The position numbers and the translations under genes were made by a program. A DNA stretch of 17,667 bases from Zygnema cylindricum (lineage: Eukaryota > Streptophyta > Zygnematophyceae > Zygnematales > Zygnemataceae): assembly GCA_037447655.1 (NCBI GenBank), contig JBBHKE010000295.1, positions 235,685-253,351 of the forward strand. Reading direction: 5' to 3'. The notes below the pieces were generated by a model that was not told the DNA's origin, searched no databases, and saw only the letters and a program-made list of their open reading frames with translations. Shown piece by piece: positions 7,630-15,193 of this stretch; the first letter of the stretch is position 1, and each line of letters begins with the position of its first letter.

Positions 7630-8783
7630 TCAGACCCTTTTAGTAACCGGATTATATATCCGATACTGCATCGATTTTTCAATATACCCCACAAAGTATC
7701 CTTCCCATGACCGTGCTGCAAACTTCCCCTCCCGGTTTCTTTCCTCTACATACCCCATAGCCTCACATCCCCAAATCCTTAAATGTTTTAGCGTAGGCAC
7801 TTGTCCACTCCAAAGTTCATCCGGTGTTTTGTTACCTAAAGCTGAGTTTATTCTCATATTGGTAACATGATTAGCTGCCCTGATTGCCTCTCCCCAAAGA
7901 CAATGAGTGACTTTTGTCGTATGGATCATAGCCCTCACCATCTTTTGCAATGTCCGATTTTTCCTCTGTACTATTCCATTTGATTGTGGGGAATAAGGAG
8001 CCGTGAACTGCTGCTTAATCCCTGTCTCCTTACAATATTCGGCGAAGGCAAGAAATTCTCCTCCACGGTCCGATCGTACTACTTTTACCCGCCTCCCACT
8101 TTCCCTCTCAGCTATAACCACAAAATATTTAAATGTCTCTAATGCTTCTGATTTTGCCTTCAAAAGGTACACCCACGTCTTCTTGCTGAAATCATCAACT
8201 ATCACCATAATGTATTTATTTTTTCCAATGGTTTCTAGATGTATGTCACCACAAAGGTCTACATGAACTAGGTCTAAAGGGGCATTTGCTTTGAACTGAA
8301 GGTCTTTCACCGGATGAGGCTTCCTTTTATGCTTCCCTTTTGTGCATCCTACACATCCGATAACCTTTTCTCCTGTCTTCACGTCTAGTCCCCGAACCGC
8401 ACCATGACGAATCATCTCTTTGATATTACTCTCTGAAGTGTGACACATCAGATGATGCCACAACGTGAGGTCCTCCTTGTTGACCTCAGCCGAATGAAGG
8501 TGCCCTTCTTCGTCCGCCGTCCTATTTTCTGGTTTTCTTCAAATCAGCCTACTTTGCATATTTTCAGTTACAACCCCCTCTGCAAATGGTCCTGTTTTAC
8601 AACTCAAAATGATTCTACCCCCTTCCACGCATGTGGCTCTTCCACCTCTCCTTTGAAGTTGTGGGACACTTAAGAGATTGATGCACCCCCCCGGATTATT
8701 AAACACATTATTAAAACATACTCTATTGACTCTAGTTTTTTCTTCCCTATCTTGTGTCGGTAGATCCAATCGAACTGTTCCAC
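7630..8783 (-). pseudogene. Protease C-half and integrase pseudogene (element X)
   Basis: Minus-strand order: GTVRLDLPTQD and GGCINLLSVPQLQ of the protease; a TGA at 8541-8539 where E2 has Trp (SRLIW); the integrase zinc-binding N-domain (LWHH-MCH ... CVGC); then the rve core with VDLCGD and RSDRGGEFLAF. The third catalytic residue is lost: the family reads NGIAER, here NGIVQR, with CAG at 7968-7966. The core runs on to GYFVGY and ends at a TGA at 7632-7630. The upstream end at 8783 aligns with E2 at about 10861 and abuts the 5' LTR of element B. Frame from 8783 to 7630 is otherwise continuous. Confidence 0.87.
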
Positions 8784-8802
8784 TGTTAGGACATTTGTGG
8801 AA
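8784..8802 (+). repeat. First 19 bp of the 5' LTR of element B
   Basis: It matches the first 19 bp of A's LTR with one change and continues at 14686 once E2 and one TGGAA are removed. It follows the protease sequence of X directly. Confidence 0.9.
8798..8802. repeat. Target-site duplication TGGAA, left copy (E2)
   Basis: It precedes TGTTAGGATATT of E2 and is repeated at 14681-14685. A's uninterrupted LTR has TGGAA once at this place (1973-1977). Confidence 0.93.
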
Positions 8803-8830
8803 TGTTAGGATATTGTACTGAGCACTCACT

Positions 8831-8941
8831 TAGCGACGAGATACTCTCGTAGCTAAAGTAGCGACGACTAGCGACGAAAGTAGTCTCGTCGCTAAATATT
8901 TGAAGTGACGTAGAAGTTAGGGACGAAGTAGTTTCGTCGCT
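8831..8941. repeat. Inverted-repeat array in family-2 LTR U3
   Basis: There are three successive stems built on TAGCGACGA/TCGTCGCTA: 8831-8855 (one mismatch), 8869-8894 (perfect 9-bp arms) and 8918-8941 (imperfect). ATTTGAAGTGAYGTAGAA is repeated directly between and after stems 2 and 3. The same array is at 14140-14250 and, on the minus strand, at 5409-5520. Confidence 0.85.
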
Positions 8942-9181
8942 GGGTATTTGAAGTGATGTAGAAATTAAGTGTTCGTTTCGTTTCTCGTATGTTTGAATAG
9001 TACTATAGAAGTGACGTGGAAATTGCTTGGTAGTTTCGGTTCACGTAAGTTCAAGTCGTACCGTGTGATTCAAGTTGGTTCGCGGTTGACTTTCTTAGTC
9101 GTACCGTGTTGTTCAAGTCGGTTCAACTTATTGGTCGTGCATTTCACCGCGTTGGTTCCTACGCGTTTCTAGTCCTGTACC

Positions 9182-9189
9182 TATATATA
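9182..9189 (+). promoter_or_regulatory. Putative TATA box in E2 5' LTR
   Basis: TATATATA lies about 190 bp before the LTR end. X's LTR keeps a similar run (minus strand 5169-5160), while E2's 3' LTR has TATTTAA here. Confidence 0.45.
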
Positions 9190-9374
9190 CTTGTTGAGAT
9201 TTCGTGGTAGAATTATCTTTCGGAGGCATAGCTTGTGAAGAAGGCGTAGAAAGGTCAGTAGTAAAAGGAAGGAAGTAAAGGAGTTGTATTTGCATTGTGC
9301 TTAATATATATATTGAATGTTATTGGAGGAACACCATTGTGGAGTGTATTTTATTTGGATTGTAATCTGTCGAT

Positions 9375-9389
9375 TGGTATCGGCGCGGG
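9375..9389 (+). other. tRNA primer-binding site of E2 (altered)
   Basis: It reads TGGTATCGGCGCGGG, two bases after the LTR. X and B have TGGTATCGGAGCAGG, so two substitutions have weakened it. Confidence 0.8.
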
Positions 9390-9410
9390 TTACTGGCAAC
9401 ACTTGTCGGT

Positions 9411-11252
9411 ATGGCGGAGAAAGGGAAATCCCCGGCTAGTGGGGGAGTTAGTGGAGGAGGAGTTACAGGTACACAATATGATGAGTATGACGAATGGGGG
9501 GAGAAAAATGTGAAGATGGACGAAGGAACGTTTGAACGCTTTCAAGAGTTTCTCAAAACACAAGAAGATAATGGAGGTGGAGGAGTAAGTGGAGACTCAC
9601 TCAATTCAAAGAAAATAAAAAACAAAAAGGGGAAATCTAAACTTTATGAGGAAGAGGAGGAGAGCGACGATGATGATCTTAAGGTGTTTAATAAGACCAT
9701 TGTTATCACGGGTGCTAACTATGCAATTTTGAAGAGATACATTCGAGGAGCATTCACACCGAAAAAACTTTGGGACATCGTCATCGGGGAAGAAACACGA
9801 CCGGATCCTTCCGAGGATCCGGCCGGCGCAAAGAAGTGGGACAAGAAAGATATGGCGGCCTCCACCGCACTAATACAAAGTTGCGCTAGTTCTATGCATG
9901 AACATCTTCTAACTCATGATACGGCTTATGATTGTTGGACCGCTTTGCAAAATGCGCTTGAAAAAGGATTTGAGGCAAATGAAAATTATCTCTTTGAGGA
10001 GTATATTGGATTTAGAGTGAAGGAGAATGAGTCTATTGATGATGGAGTCAAAAGGTTTAATATCATCATAGAACAACTTAACTCACTCAATAACTTCCCT
10101 ACAGAAAAAGAGAGGTTGTTTGTTTTCATGAGGAGTCTTCCAAGTAAGTTTGCGGTAGCAAAGGAGGTTATCAAGGGGCGAGAGAAACCAACAATGGCAT
10201 ACGCTATCAATCACTTGAAGAGTACAGAGAAGGAGAAAGCAACACCGAAAGAGGAAAACAAGGGGTCATCTTACCAAAGTTATCAAGAGGAGGATGACGG
10301 AGGAGCTTACAGCTTTAGTGGATCTAGGGGGAGAGGAGGTAGACATCGTGGACGAAGAGGCAGGTCACAAGGCCCAGGGAGAGGCTCATATCAACGTGAT
10401 ACCTCTCAGATGACTTGTTATAATTGTAACGAGATTGGGCATGGCTCTTTTGAATGCCCAGACAAAAGTAAACAGTGTAACGTTTGTCATAAATGGGGAC
10501 ACACTGGTCGCGGTTGTTATCAAAACAAGGGAAACAATCGCGGAGGGGGACAATTTAGAGGCGGAGGAAGTGGAGGAAGTGGAAGTAGCTCATCAGGTAG
10601 AGGGGATTTTGTTGGGGATGGGCCAATGGGACAGGATCAAGAATTTTTCGTTTCACTTATCGAGGAATCACAGGAAAATGAGGATATTCTATTTCACACA
10701 CGAGGCAAGGAGAGTAAGGGAAAATTTAACAGTTGGATCATAGATTCAGGTGCCACACATCACATGTGTTCAGATCCAGGACTATTCAGTGACATTAGAA
10801 ATCTCACTATACCAAAATCCATCATAGTGGCTAATGGTTCAATGATGGTCATCGATACAGTGGGAACAGTACGGTTGGATCTACCGACACAAGATAGGGA
10901 AGGGAATACTAAAGTCAATATAGTACGTTTTAACAATGTGCTTTATAATCCGGGGGGTTGCATTAATCTCTTAAGTGTTCCACAGCTTCAAAAGAAAGGA
11001 GGAAGAGCCACATGCTTGGAAGGAGGTAGAATCATTTTGAGTAGCAAAACAGGGCCATTTGCAGAAAGCATTGTGACTGAAAATATGCAAAGTAGGTTGA
11101 TTTGGAGAAAACCAGAAAATAGGACGGCGGATGAAGAAGGTCATCTCCATTCGGCAGAGGTCAACAAGGAGGATCTCACGTTGTGGCACCATCGTATGTG
11201 TCACACTTCAGAGAGCAACATTAAGGAGATGATTCGTCATGGGGCGGTTTGA
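9411..11252 (+). CDS. Copia Gag-protease with start of integrase (E2)
   Basis: The ATG at 9411 lies 22 bases past the primer site and matches the start of X's gag. The 613 residues run: a disordered tail with Lys-rich and acidic runs (about 1-90); a UBN2-type gag domain (about 90-280) that forms the particle shell; an RG-rich stretch; two CCHC knuckles (C336-C339-H344-C349 and C356-C359-H364-C369) that bind the genomic RNA; an aspartic protease with DSGA at 445-448; and the beginning of the integrase zinc domain (LWHHRMCH). It ends at TGA 11250-11252, where X reads HGAVRGLD, so this is a CGA to TGA nonsense change. Gag and the protease active site look intact. Confidence 0.92.
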   Translation: MAEKGKSPASGGVSGGGVTGTQYDEYDEWGEKNVKMDEGTFERFQEFLKTQEDNGGGGVSGDSLNSKKIKNKKGKSKLYEEEEESDDDDLKVFNKTIVITGANYAILKRYIRGAFTPKKLWDIVIGEETRPDPSEDPAGAKKWDKKDMAASTALIQSCASSMHEHLLTHDTAYDCWTALQNALEKGFEANENYLFEEYIGFRVKENESIDDGVKRFNIIIEQLNSLNNFPTEKERLFVFMRSLPSKFAVAKEVIKGREKPTMAYAINHLKSTEKEKATPKEENKGSSYQSYQEEDDGGAYSFSGSRGRGGRHRGRRGRSQGPGRGSYQRDTSQMTCYNCNEIGHGSFECPDKSKQCNVCHKWGHTGRGCYQNKGNNRGGGQFRGGGSGGSGSSSSGRGDFVGDGPMGQDQEFFVSLIEESQENEDILFHTRGKESKGKFNSWIIDSGATHHMCSDPGLFSDIRNLTIPKSIIVANGSMMVIDTVGTVRLDLPTQDREGNTKVNIVRFNNVLYNPGGCINLLSVPQLQKKGGRATCLEGGRIILSSKTGPFAESIVTENMQSRLIWRKPENRTADEEGHLHSAEVNKEDLTLWHHRMCHTSESNIKEMIRHGAV

Positions 11253-12509
11253 GGGCTAGATGTGGCAACAGGATAGAAGGTCATTGGATGTGTTGGATGC
11301 ACAAAAAAGAAACATAAAAGGAAGCCTCATCCGGTGAAAGATCTTCAATTCAAAGCGAATGCCCCTCTAGATCTAGTCGATGTAGATCTTTGTGGGGACA
11401 CACATCTAGAAACCATTGGAAAAAATAAGTATATTATGGTGATAGTGGATGATTTCAGCAGAAAGACATGGGTATATCTTTTAAAAGCTAAGTCATACGC
11501 TCTTGAAACATTTAAAGACTTTGTGGTCATGGCTGAGAGGGAAAGTGGGAGGCAGGTAAAGGCGGTACGCTCAGAACGAGGAGGTGAATTTCTTGCTTTC
11601 GCCGATTATTGTAAAGAGACGGGGATTAAGCAGCAGTTCACGGCTCCTTATTCCCCACAATCGAATGGAATTGCAGAGAGGAAGAAGCGGACATTGCAAG
11701 AGATGGTGCGAGCCATGCTCCATACGTCGAAACTCACACATGGTCTTTGGGGAGAAGCAATGAGGGCAGCTAACCATATTACCAACAGGAGAATAAATTC
11801 CGCTTTAGGCAACAAAACACCAGAGGAACTTTGGAGTGGACAAACACCTACGGTAAAACACTTAAGGATTTGGGGATGTGAGGCTATGGGATACATAGAG
11901 GAAAGAAATCGGGAGGGAAAGTTTGCTGCACGCTCATGGGAAGGATATTTTGTGGGATATAGTGAGAACTCAATGCAGTATAGGATTTACAACCCAGTTA
12001 CTAGAAGGGTTAAAGAGTCTAGAAATGTGGAGTTTAATGAAAACTTGGAATGGATGGTGAAAGGAGCTAATGAGTCCAAACGAGCTCAAGATTATGAGGA
12101 GGAGAGTCATTATGAGAAGTTCAATGGAGAGGAAGAAGAAGAGGACGAAGTTTTGCCAGAGGTAGGGACGAAGAAAAAGGTGCGATTTGTAGAGAAACCT
12201 TTAGAGAAAGTTTCGACACCTAAGCTTAGCGGCACCAAATCACAAGGAGATAAGGTCACCAGAGAATCACCCACTGGCATTGACAACGTGACATCAGAAG
12301 AGACACCCCTAGAGAAGGAGGATGATGACAAGATTGAGAGCAGTGATTCGGATAAAGAATTTGCAGAAGACGTACGAAGAAGTAAGAGATCCACTAAAGG
12401 GAAGGCACCGGAACGATTTTCACCTGGACAGCCATATAAAAAGCAAACCAGCTACCAGAGGGCAATTTTTGAAATTAGAGAAGGAAGGGCGGAATCTTTT
12501 CTCTTATGA
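11253..12509 (+). pseudogene. Copia integrase core and linker (E2)
   Basis: It continues the gag-protease frame after TGA 11250 and has a second stop, TAG 11274-11276, before CVGCT completes the zinc domain. From 11277 the frame is open to 12506. The rve core has VDVDLCGD (first Asp) and NGIAER (Glu), but the middle Asp of the DD35E triad reads SERGGEF, GAA at 11574-11576, where X has SDRGGEF. Asp to Glu usually cripples strand transfer. The C-terminal part is a charged linker with EEEEEDE and RRSKRSTKGKAP, ending ESFLL before TGA 12507-12509, a stop shared in position with A and X. Confidence 0.88.
12507..12509 (+). other. Position-conserved in-frame stop before RT (E2)
   Basis: CTC TTA TGA AAG GCA: the linker and RT frames are the same on both sides. 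The aligned codon is TGA in X and TAG in A. The context after TGA is not a classical leaky one. Confidence 0.6.
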
Positions 12510-13507
12510 AAGGCAATTACAGAAAATCGTACATCTGATCCTCAATCATACCAAGAGGCTCGAGACTCGGACGACTAGGAGGAGAAGTGGAAACCGGCGT
12601 TTATCAAAGAATTTAATTCTGTAAAATCGAATGGGTGTTTTGAATAGGTAGATTTACCGGTTGGTAAGAAGGCTATTGACTCTAAGTGGGTTTTTAAGAC
12701 AAAGACGGGAGCTTCGGGAGAAAATCTCAAGTATAAGGCGCGGTTAGTATGTAAAGGCTTTCAGTAGAAGGAGGGTATTGATTATTCAGAGACTTTTGCT
12801 CCTGTGGTTAAGTTTGATTCTTTGCGAGCAGTTATTGCAATGGCAGCGGCGGAAGGAATGCATATACAACAGATGGATGTAGAGACAACTTTCTTAAATG
12901 GAGAATTAGAAGAGAAGGTGTATATGAAAATTCCAGAAGGAGTTCCTGGAAAGAATGGAAAATTATCGAGGTTATGGAAGGCTTTGTATATGGAAGGCTT
13001 TGTATGGTTTGAAGCAGGCACCAAGAACAGGGAACCATAAGCTTCACAAGGTTTTACTAACTTTGGGATTTAAGAGGCTTACTGCAGATTATGGAGTGTA
13101 TATTCGGGGAGAAGGTAGAGACATGGTAATTTTCAGTGTTTACGTAGATGATTTCATTTCTATCTCACAACTTCGATTTACTTGGAGAATTAAAGATTGA
13201 ATTTCGGAAATATTTTAGAATCACAGATTTAGGAGATGCACAATACATTGTGGGAGTTCAGATTCAGATGAGAAACAACAGAGATATTAAGTTGAGCCAA
13301 GAACAATATGCAAAAGAGGTACTTGAAAGATTTGGGTTTCTAGATTGTAAGCCACTTGGAACTCCCCTTGATCCTCGTGATAAGCTTTCTAGTTTTGTTA
13401 AAAGTCCCGACAATGATGCCCCGTATAGGGAGGTGGTCGGAAGCTTAATGTATTTGAGTGTCGGTACCAGGCCAGACATTAGTGCCGCAGTGAGGGTGGT
13501 TAGTTGA
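12510..13507 (+). pseudogene. Copia reverse transcriptase pseudogene (E2)
   Basis: DPQSYQEAR, KKAIDSKWVFKTK, QMDVETTFLNGE, ALYGLKQAPR, YVDD (13141-13152), KLSQEQYAKEV and GSLMYLSVGTRPDIS all survive, but in three frames. Breaks: TAG 12576-12578 (X has Trp), TAG 12645-12647 (Glu in A), TAG 12765-12767 (Gln in A and X), a 16-bp tandem duplication at 12975-13006 that shifts the frame just before GLKQAPR, a further frameshift near 13155-13165 after YVDDFIS, and TGA 13505-13507 in place of Trp. No functional RT can be made from this copy. Confidence 0.9.
12975..13006 (+). repeat. 16-bp tandem duplication inside E2 RT
   Basis: TGGAAGGCTTTGTATA is followed at once by TGGAAGGCTTTGTATG. A and X have the unit once. 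It adds 16 bp and shifts the RT frame. Confidence 0.9.
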
Positions 13508-14077
13508 TATTGTAGCAATCTTAAAAAAATACATTGGGAGGCAGTGAAGAGAATATTTAGATATTTGGCTGGAACACTTAGTCTTGGAATTATTTATAGG
13601 AAAGATGAGAGCTTGAGTTGTTATGGGTATTGTGATGCCGACTATGGAGGAGACCATGATACAGGAGGGTCTACGTTAGGATATGTGTTTTTACATGCAG
13701 GTGGAGCTATCTGCTGGAATTCCCGTTTACAACCTACTGTGGCACTTTCATCAACGGAGGCGGAATAGATGGCTGCATGTCATGCTGCGAAGAATGCTGT
13801 GTGGATTAAAGAATTTCTATCAGAAGTTGGAGAGGAAAAAGAATGCATGCAAATACTAAGTGATAATATGTCTTCCATTGCACTTAGTAAAAATCCTATT
13901 TTGCATAAGCGCACCAAACACATTAAAATTCAGTGGCATTTTGTTCGAGATTTGGTTGCGGAAAAAGAAGTTGAATTTTTGTTTGTTCCTACAGAAGAAC
14001 AAGCTGCTGATATGTTAACTAAAGCAGCATTGAAGGAAGTCTATGAAATGGGAAAGACGTTAGTGGGCATGGAGTAA
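13508..14077 (+). pseudogene. Copia RNase H pseudogene and polyprotein end (E2)
   Basis: In the frame of the last RT segment it reads KRIFRYLAGTLSLG, GYCDADYGGD, GYVFLHAGGA, LSSTEAE, then TAG 13766-13768 where the family has Tyr. It goes on with MAACHAAKNAVWIKEFL, the LSDNMSS acid, HKRTKHIKIQWHF and AADMLTKAAL to the natural TAA at 14075-14077. All acidic RNase H positions are present. The single TAG is the only break inside the domain. The polypurine tract starts 23 bases downstream. Confidence 0.9.
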
Positions 14078-14100
14078 GAGGGGGCTTTGAGTGTCTCAGT

Positions 14101-14111
14101 AAAAGGGGGAA
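14101..14111 (+). other. Polypurine tract of E2
   Basis: AAAAGGGGGAA lies immediately before TGTTAGGATATT of the 3' LTR. Confidence 0.9.
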
Positions 14112-14680
14112 TGTTAGGATATTGTACTGAGCACTCACTTAGCGACGAGATACTCTCGTAGCTAAAGTAGCGACGACTAGCGACGAAAGTAGTCTCGTCG
14201 CTAAATATTTGAAGTGACGTAGAAGTTAGCGATGAAGTAGTTTCGTCGCTGGGTATTTGAAGTGACGTAGAAATTAAGTGTTCGTTTCGTTTCACGTATG
14301 TTTGAATAGTACTATAGAAGTGACGTGGAAATTGCTTGGTAGTTTCGGTTCACGTAAGTTCAAGTTGTACCGTGTGATTCAAGTTGGTTCGCGGTTGACT
14401 TTCTTAGTCGTACCGTGTTGTTCAAGTCGGTTCAACTTATTGGTCGTGCATTTCACCGCGTTGGTTCCTACGCGTTTCTAGTCGTGTACCTATTTAACTT
14501 GTTGAGATTTCGTGGTAGAATTTTCTTTCGGAGGCATAGCTTGTGAAGAAGGCGTAGAAAGGTCAGTAGTAAAAGGAAGGAAGTAAAGGAGTTGTATTTG
14601 CATTGTGCTTAATATATATATTGAATGTTATTGGAGGAACACCATTGTGGAGTGTATTTTATTTGGATTGTAATCTGTCA
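14112..14680 (+). repeat. 3' LTR of E2 (family 2), 569 bp
   Basis: It is nearly identical to 8803-9372. By eye there are about ten differences, including TATATATAC versus TATTTAAC at the TATA region. It ends CTGTCA, the canonical CA, directly before the right TGGAA. It carries the same inverted-repeat array at 14140-14250. There is no gene here. Confidence 0.95.
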
Positions 14681-14685
14681 TGGAA
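14681..14685. repeat. Target-site duplication TGGAA, right copy (E2)
   Basis: It is the partner of 8798-8802. The LTR of B continues with TCGGGTGTTAGACG. Confidence 0.93.
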
Positions 14686-15139
14686 TCGGGTGTTAGACGA
14701 TTTAGTCTTTTGTTCGATTTCGTGTCTAAATCTTGTTTGTCAGTTCGCGTCACTTATATTTGTTTGTTTGGTACGGTAGTATGTTTGTTGTACGTTTGTT
14801 TTGGTTAGTTGTGTTGCGTGGTACCGGGTGTGCTGACTTGCACATTGTTTCAGTCTTGCTGCCAGATGTTTAATTGTTGTGAGTTGTTTGAGAGGCACGT
14901 TTTCCGTGCCATGTAAACTAAAGTTTGTTGTGTGGTTTGTAGACTAAGGTAGTAGTCGGTTTTGGTTTTGATTTCTTTTGTAAAGGATTAAGTGAGAAAT
15001 TATGTACAGAAAAAGCTTCAGTTTTAATATAAATGTGTATTGGCCGATGCGATCTGTAAATGTTTTTTTATGTAATTAATGGTGAATGCTTCCGCTGTGC
15101 CATTAAGTTTAATCTTAGTGGATAGTAGTGATCTTTACA
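14686..15139 (+). repeat. Remainder of the 5' LTR of element B (family 1)
   Basis: It aligns with A's LTR from 1978 to its end and finishes CTTTACA. With 8784-8802 it makes 473 bp. It has a TATA-like TATAAAT at 15028-15034 and the GGCACG/CGTGCC hairpin. There is no gene here. Confidence 0.92.
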
Positions 15140-15141
15140 TT

Positions 15142-15156
15142 TGGTATCGGAGCAGG
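15142..15156 (+). other. tRNA primer-binding site of element B
   Basis: TGGTATCGGAGCAGG lies two bases after the LTR end. It probably pairs with the 3' end of the host initiator tRNA-Met, given its likeness to the plant Copia site TGGTATCAGAGC. Confidence 0.85.
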
Positions 15157-15193
15157 CTTTGCTCCCGGGTAAGAGTGTGTGAGGTTTGGTAGG

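Larger units (their letters stand above)
2433..8783 (-). mobile_element. Element X: circularly permuted family-2 Copia element with one LTR
   Basis: Reading the minus strand from 8783 downward gives protease C-half, integrase, linker, RT, RNase H, polypurine tract, one LTR (5548-4980), primer-binding site, gag, and protease N-half ending at about 2433. The two ends meet at one point of the protease gene, within roughly a dozen bases judged against E2 at 10850-10865. The order is that of a one-LTR circle or of the middle of a tandem duplication. Family-1 LTR sequence touches both ends. Stops and frameshifts occur throughout, and a solo LTR interrupts gag. It is more diverged than E2 and probably the oldest element here. 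Confidence 0.85.
8803..9372 (+). repeat. 5' LTR of E2 (family 2)
   Basis: It starts TGTTAGGATATTG and ends CTGTCG. The last base is G where the 3' LTR has the canonical CA. The U3 start holds an array of inverted repeats (8831-8941), and TATATATA lies at 9182-9189. The open frame 8969-9172 occurs in both E2 LTRs and antisense in X, but it shows no known protein feature. There is no gene here. Confidence 0.95.
8803..14680 (+). mobile_element. Element E2: complete family-2 Copia retrotransposon, 5,878 bp
   Basis: Two LTRs of 570 and 569 bp, a primer-binding site, gag, protease, integrase, RT, RNase H and a polypurine tract are all present in Copia order, flanked by the 5-bp duplication TGGAA. 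The insertion lies 19 bp into the 5' LTR of element B. By eye the LTRs differ at about ten places (near 2%), which indicates a fairly recent insertion. The polyprotein nevertheless has at least six clear nonsense codons besides the position-conserved TGA, a 16-bp duplication and a second frameshift in RT, plus Glu in place of an integrase catalytic Asp. It is non-autonomous as it stands. Confidence 0.95.

Noticed and set aside
2433-8783. Two independent half-elements of family 2 lying head to tail
   Set aside because: They share one LTR and their outer ends meet at the same protease point, which two random truncations would hardly give.
8831-8941. CRISPR-like regular repeats
   Set aside because: Units are inverted, imperfect and irregularly spaced within an LTR of a eukaryotic retroelement; no spacers or cas genes.
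8969-9172. 67-residue open frame repeated in all family-2 LTRs (also 14278-14481 and minus 5382-5179)
   Set aside because: It is repeated because the LTR is repeated. Composition follows the LTR repeats and there is no protein signature.
10435-10743. Out-of-frame open frame over the zinc knuckles of E2
   Set aside because: Shadow of the gag-protease frame, which carries both CCHC motifs and DSGA.
12500-12515. Ty1-like +1 frameshift (CTT ATG A) at the stop before RT in E2
   Set aside because: The RT frame continues in the zero frame after the stop, so a +1 shift would leave it. Stop readthrough fits; frameshifting does not.
15179-15193. Gag start of element B at GTG 15179
   Set aside because: Eukaryotic element; the first ATG in the same frame is at 15194 and starts a plausible lysine-rich Gag N-terminus.
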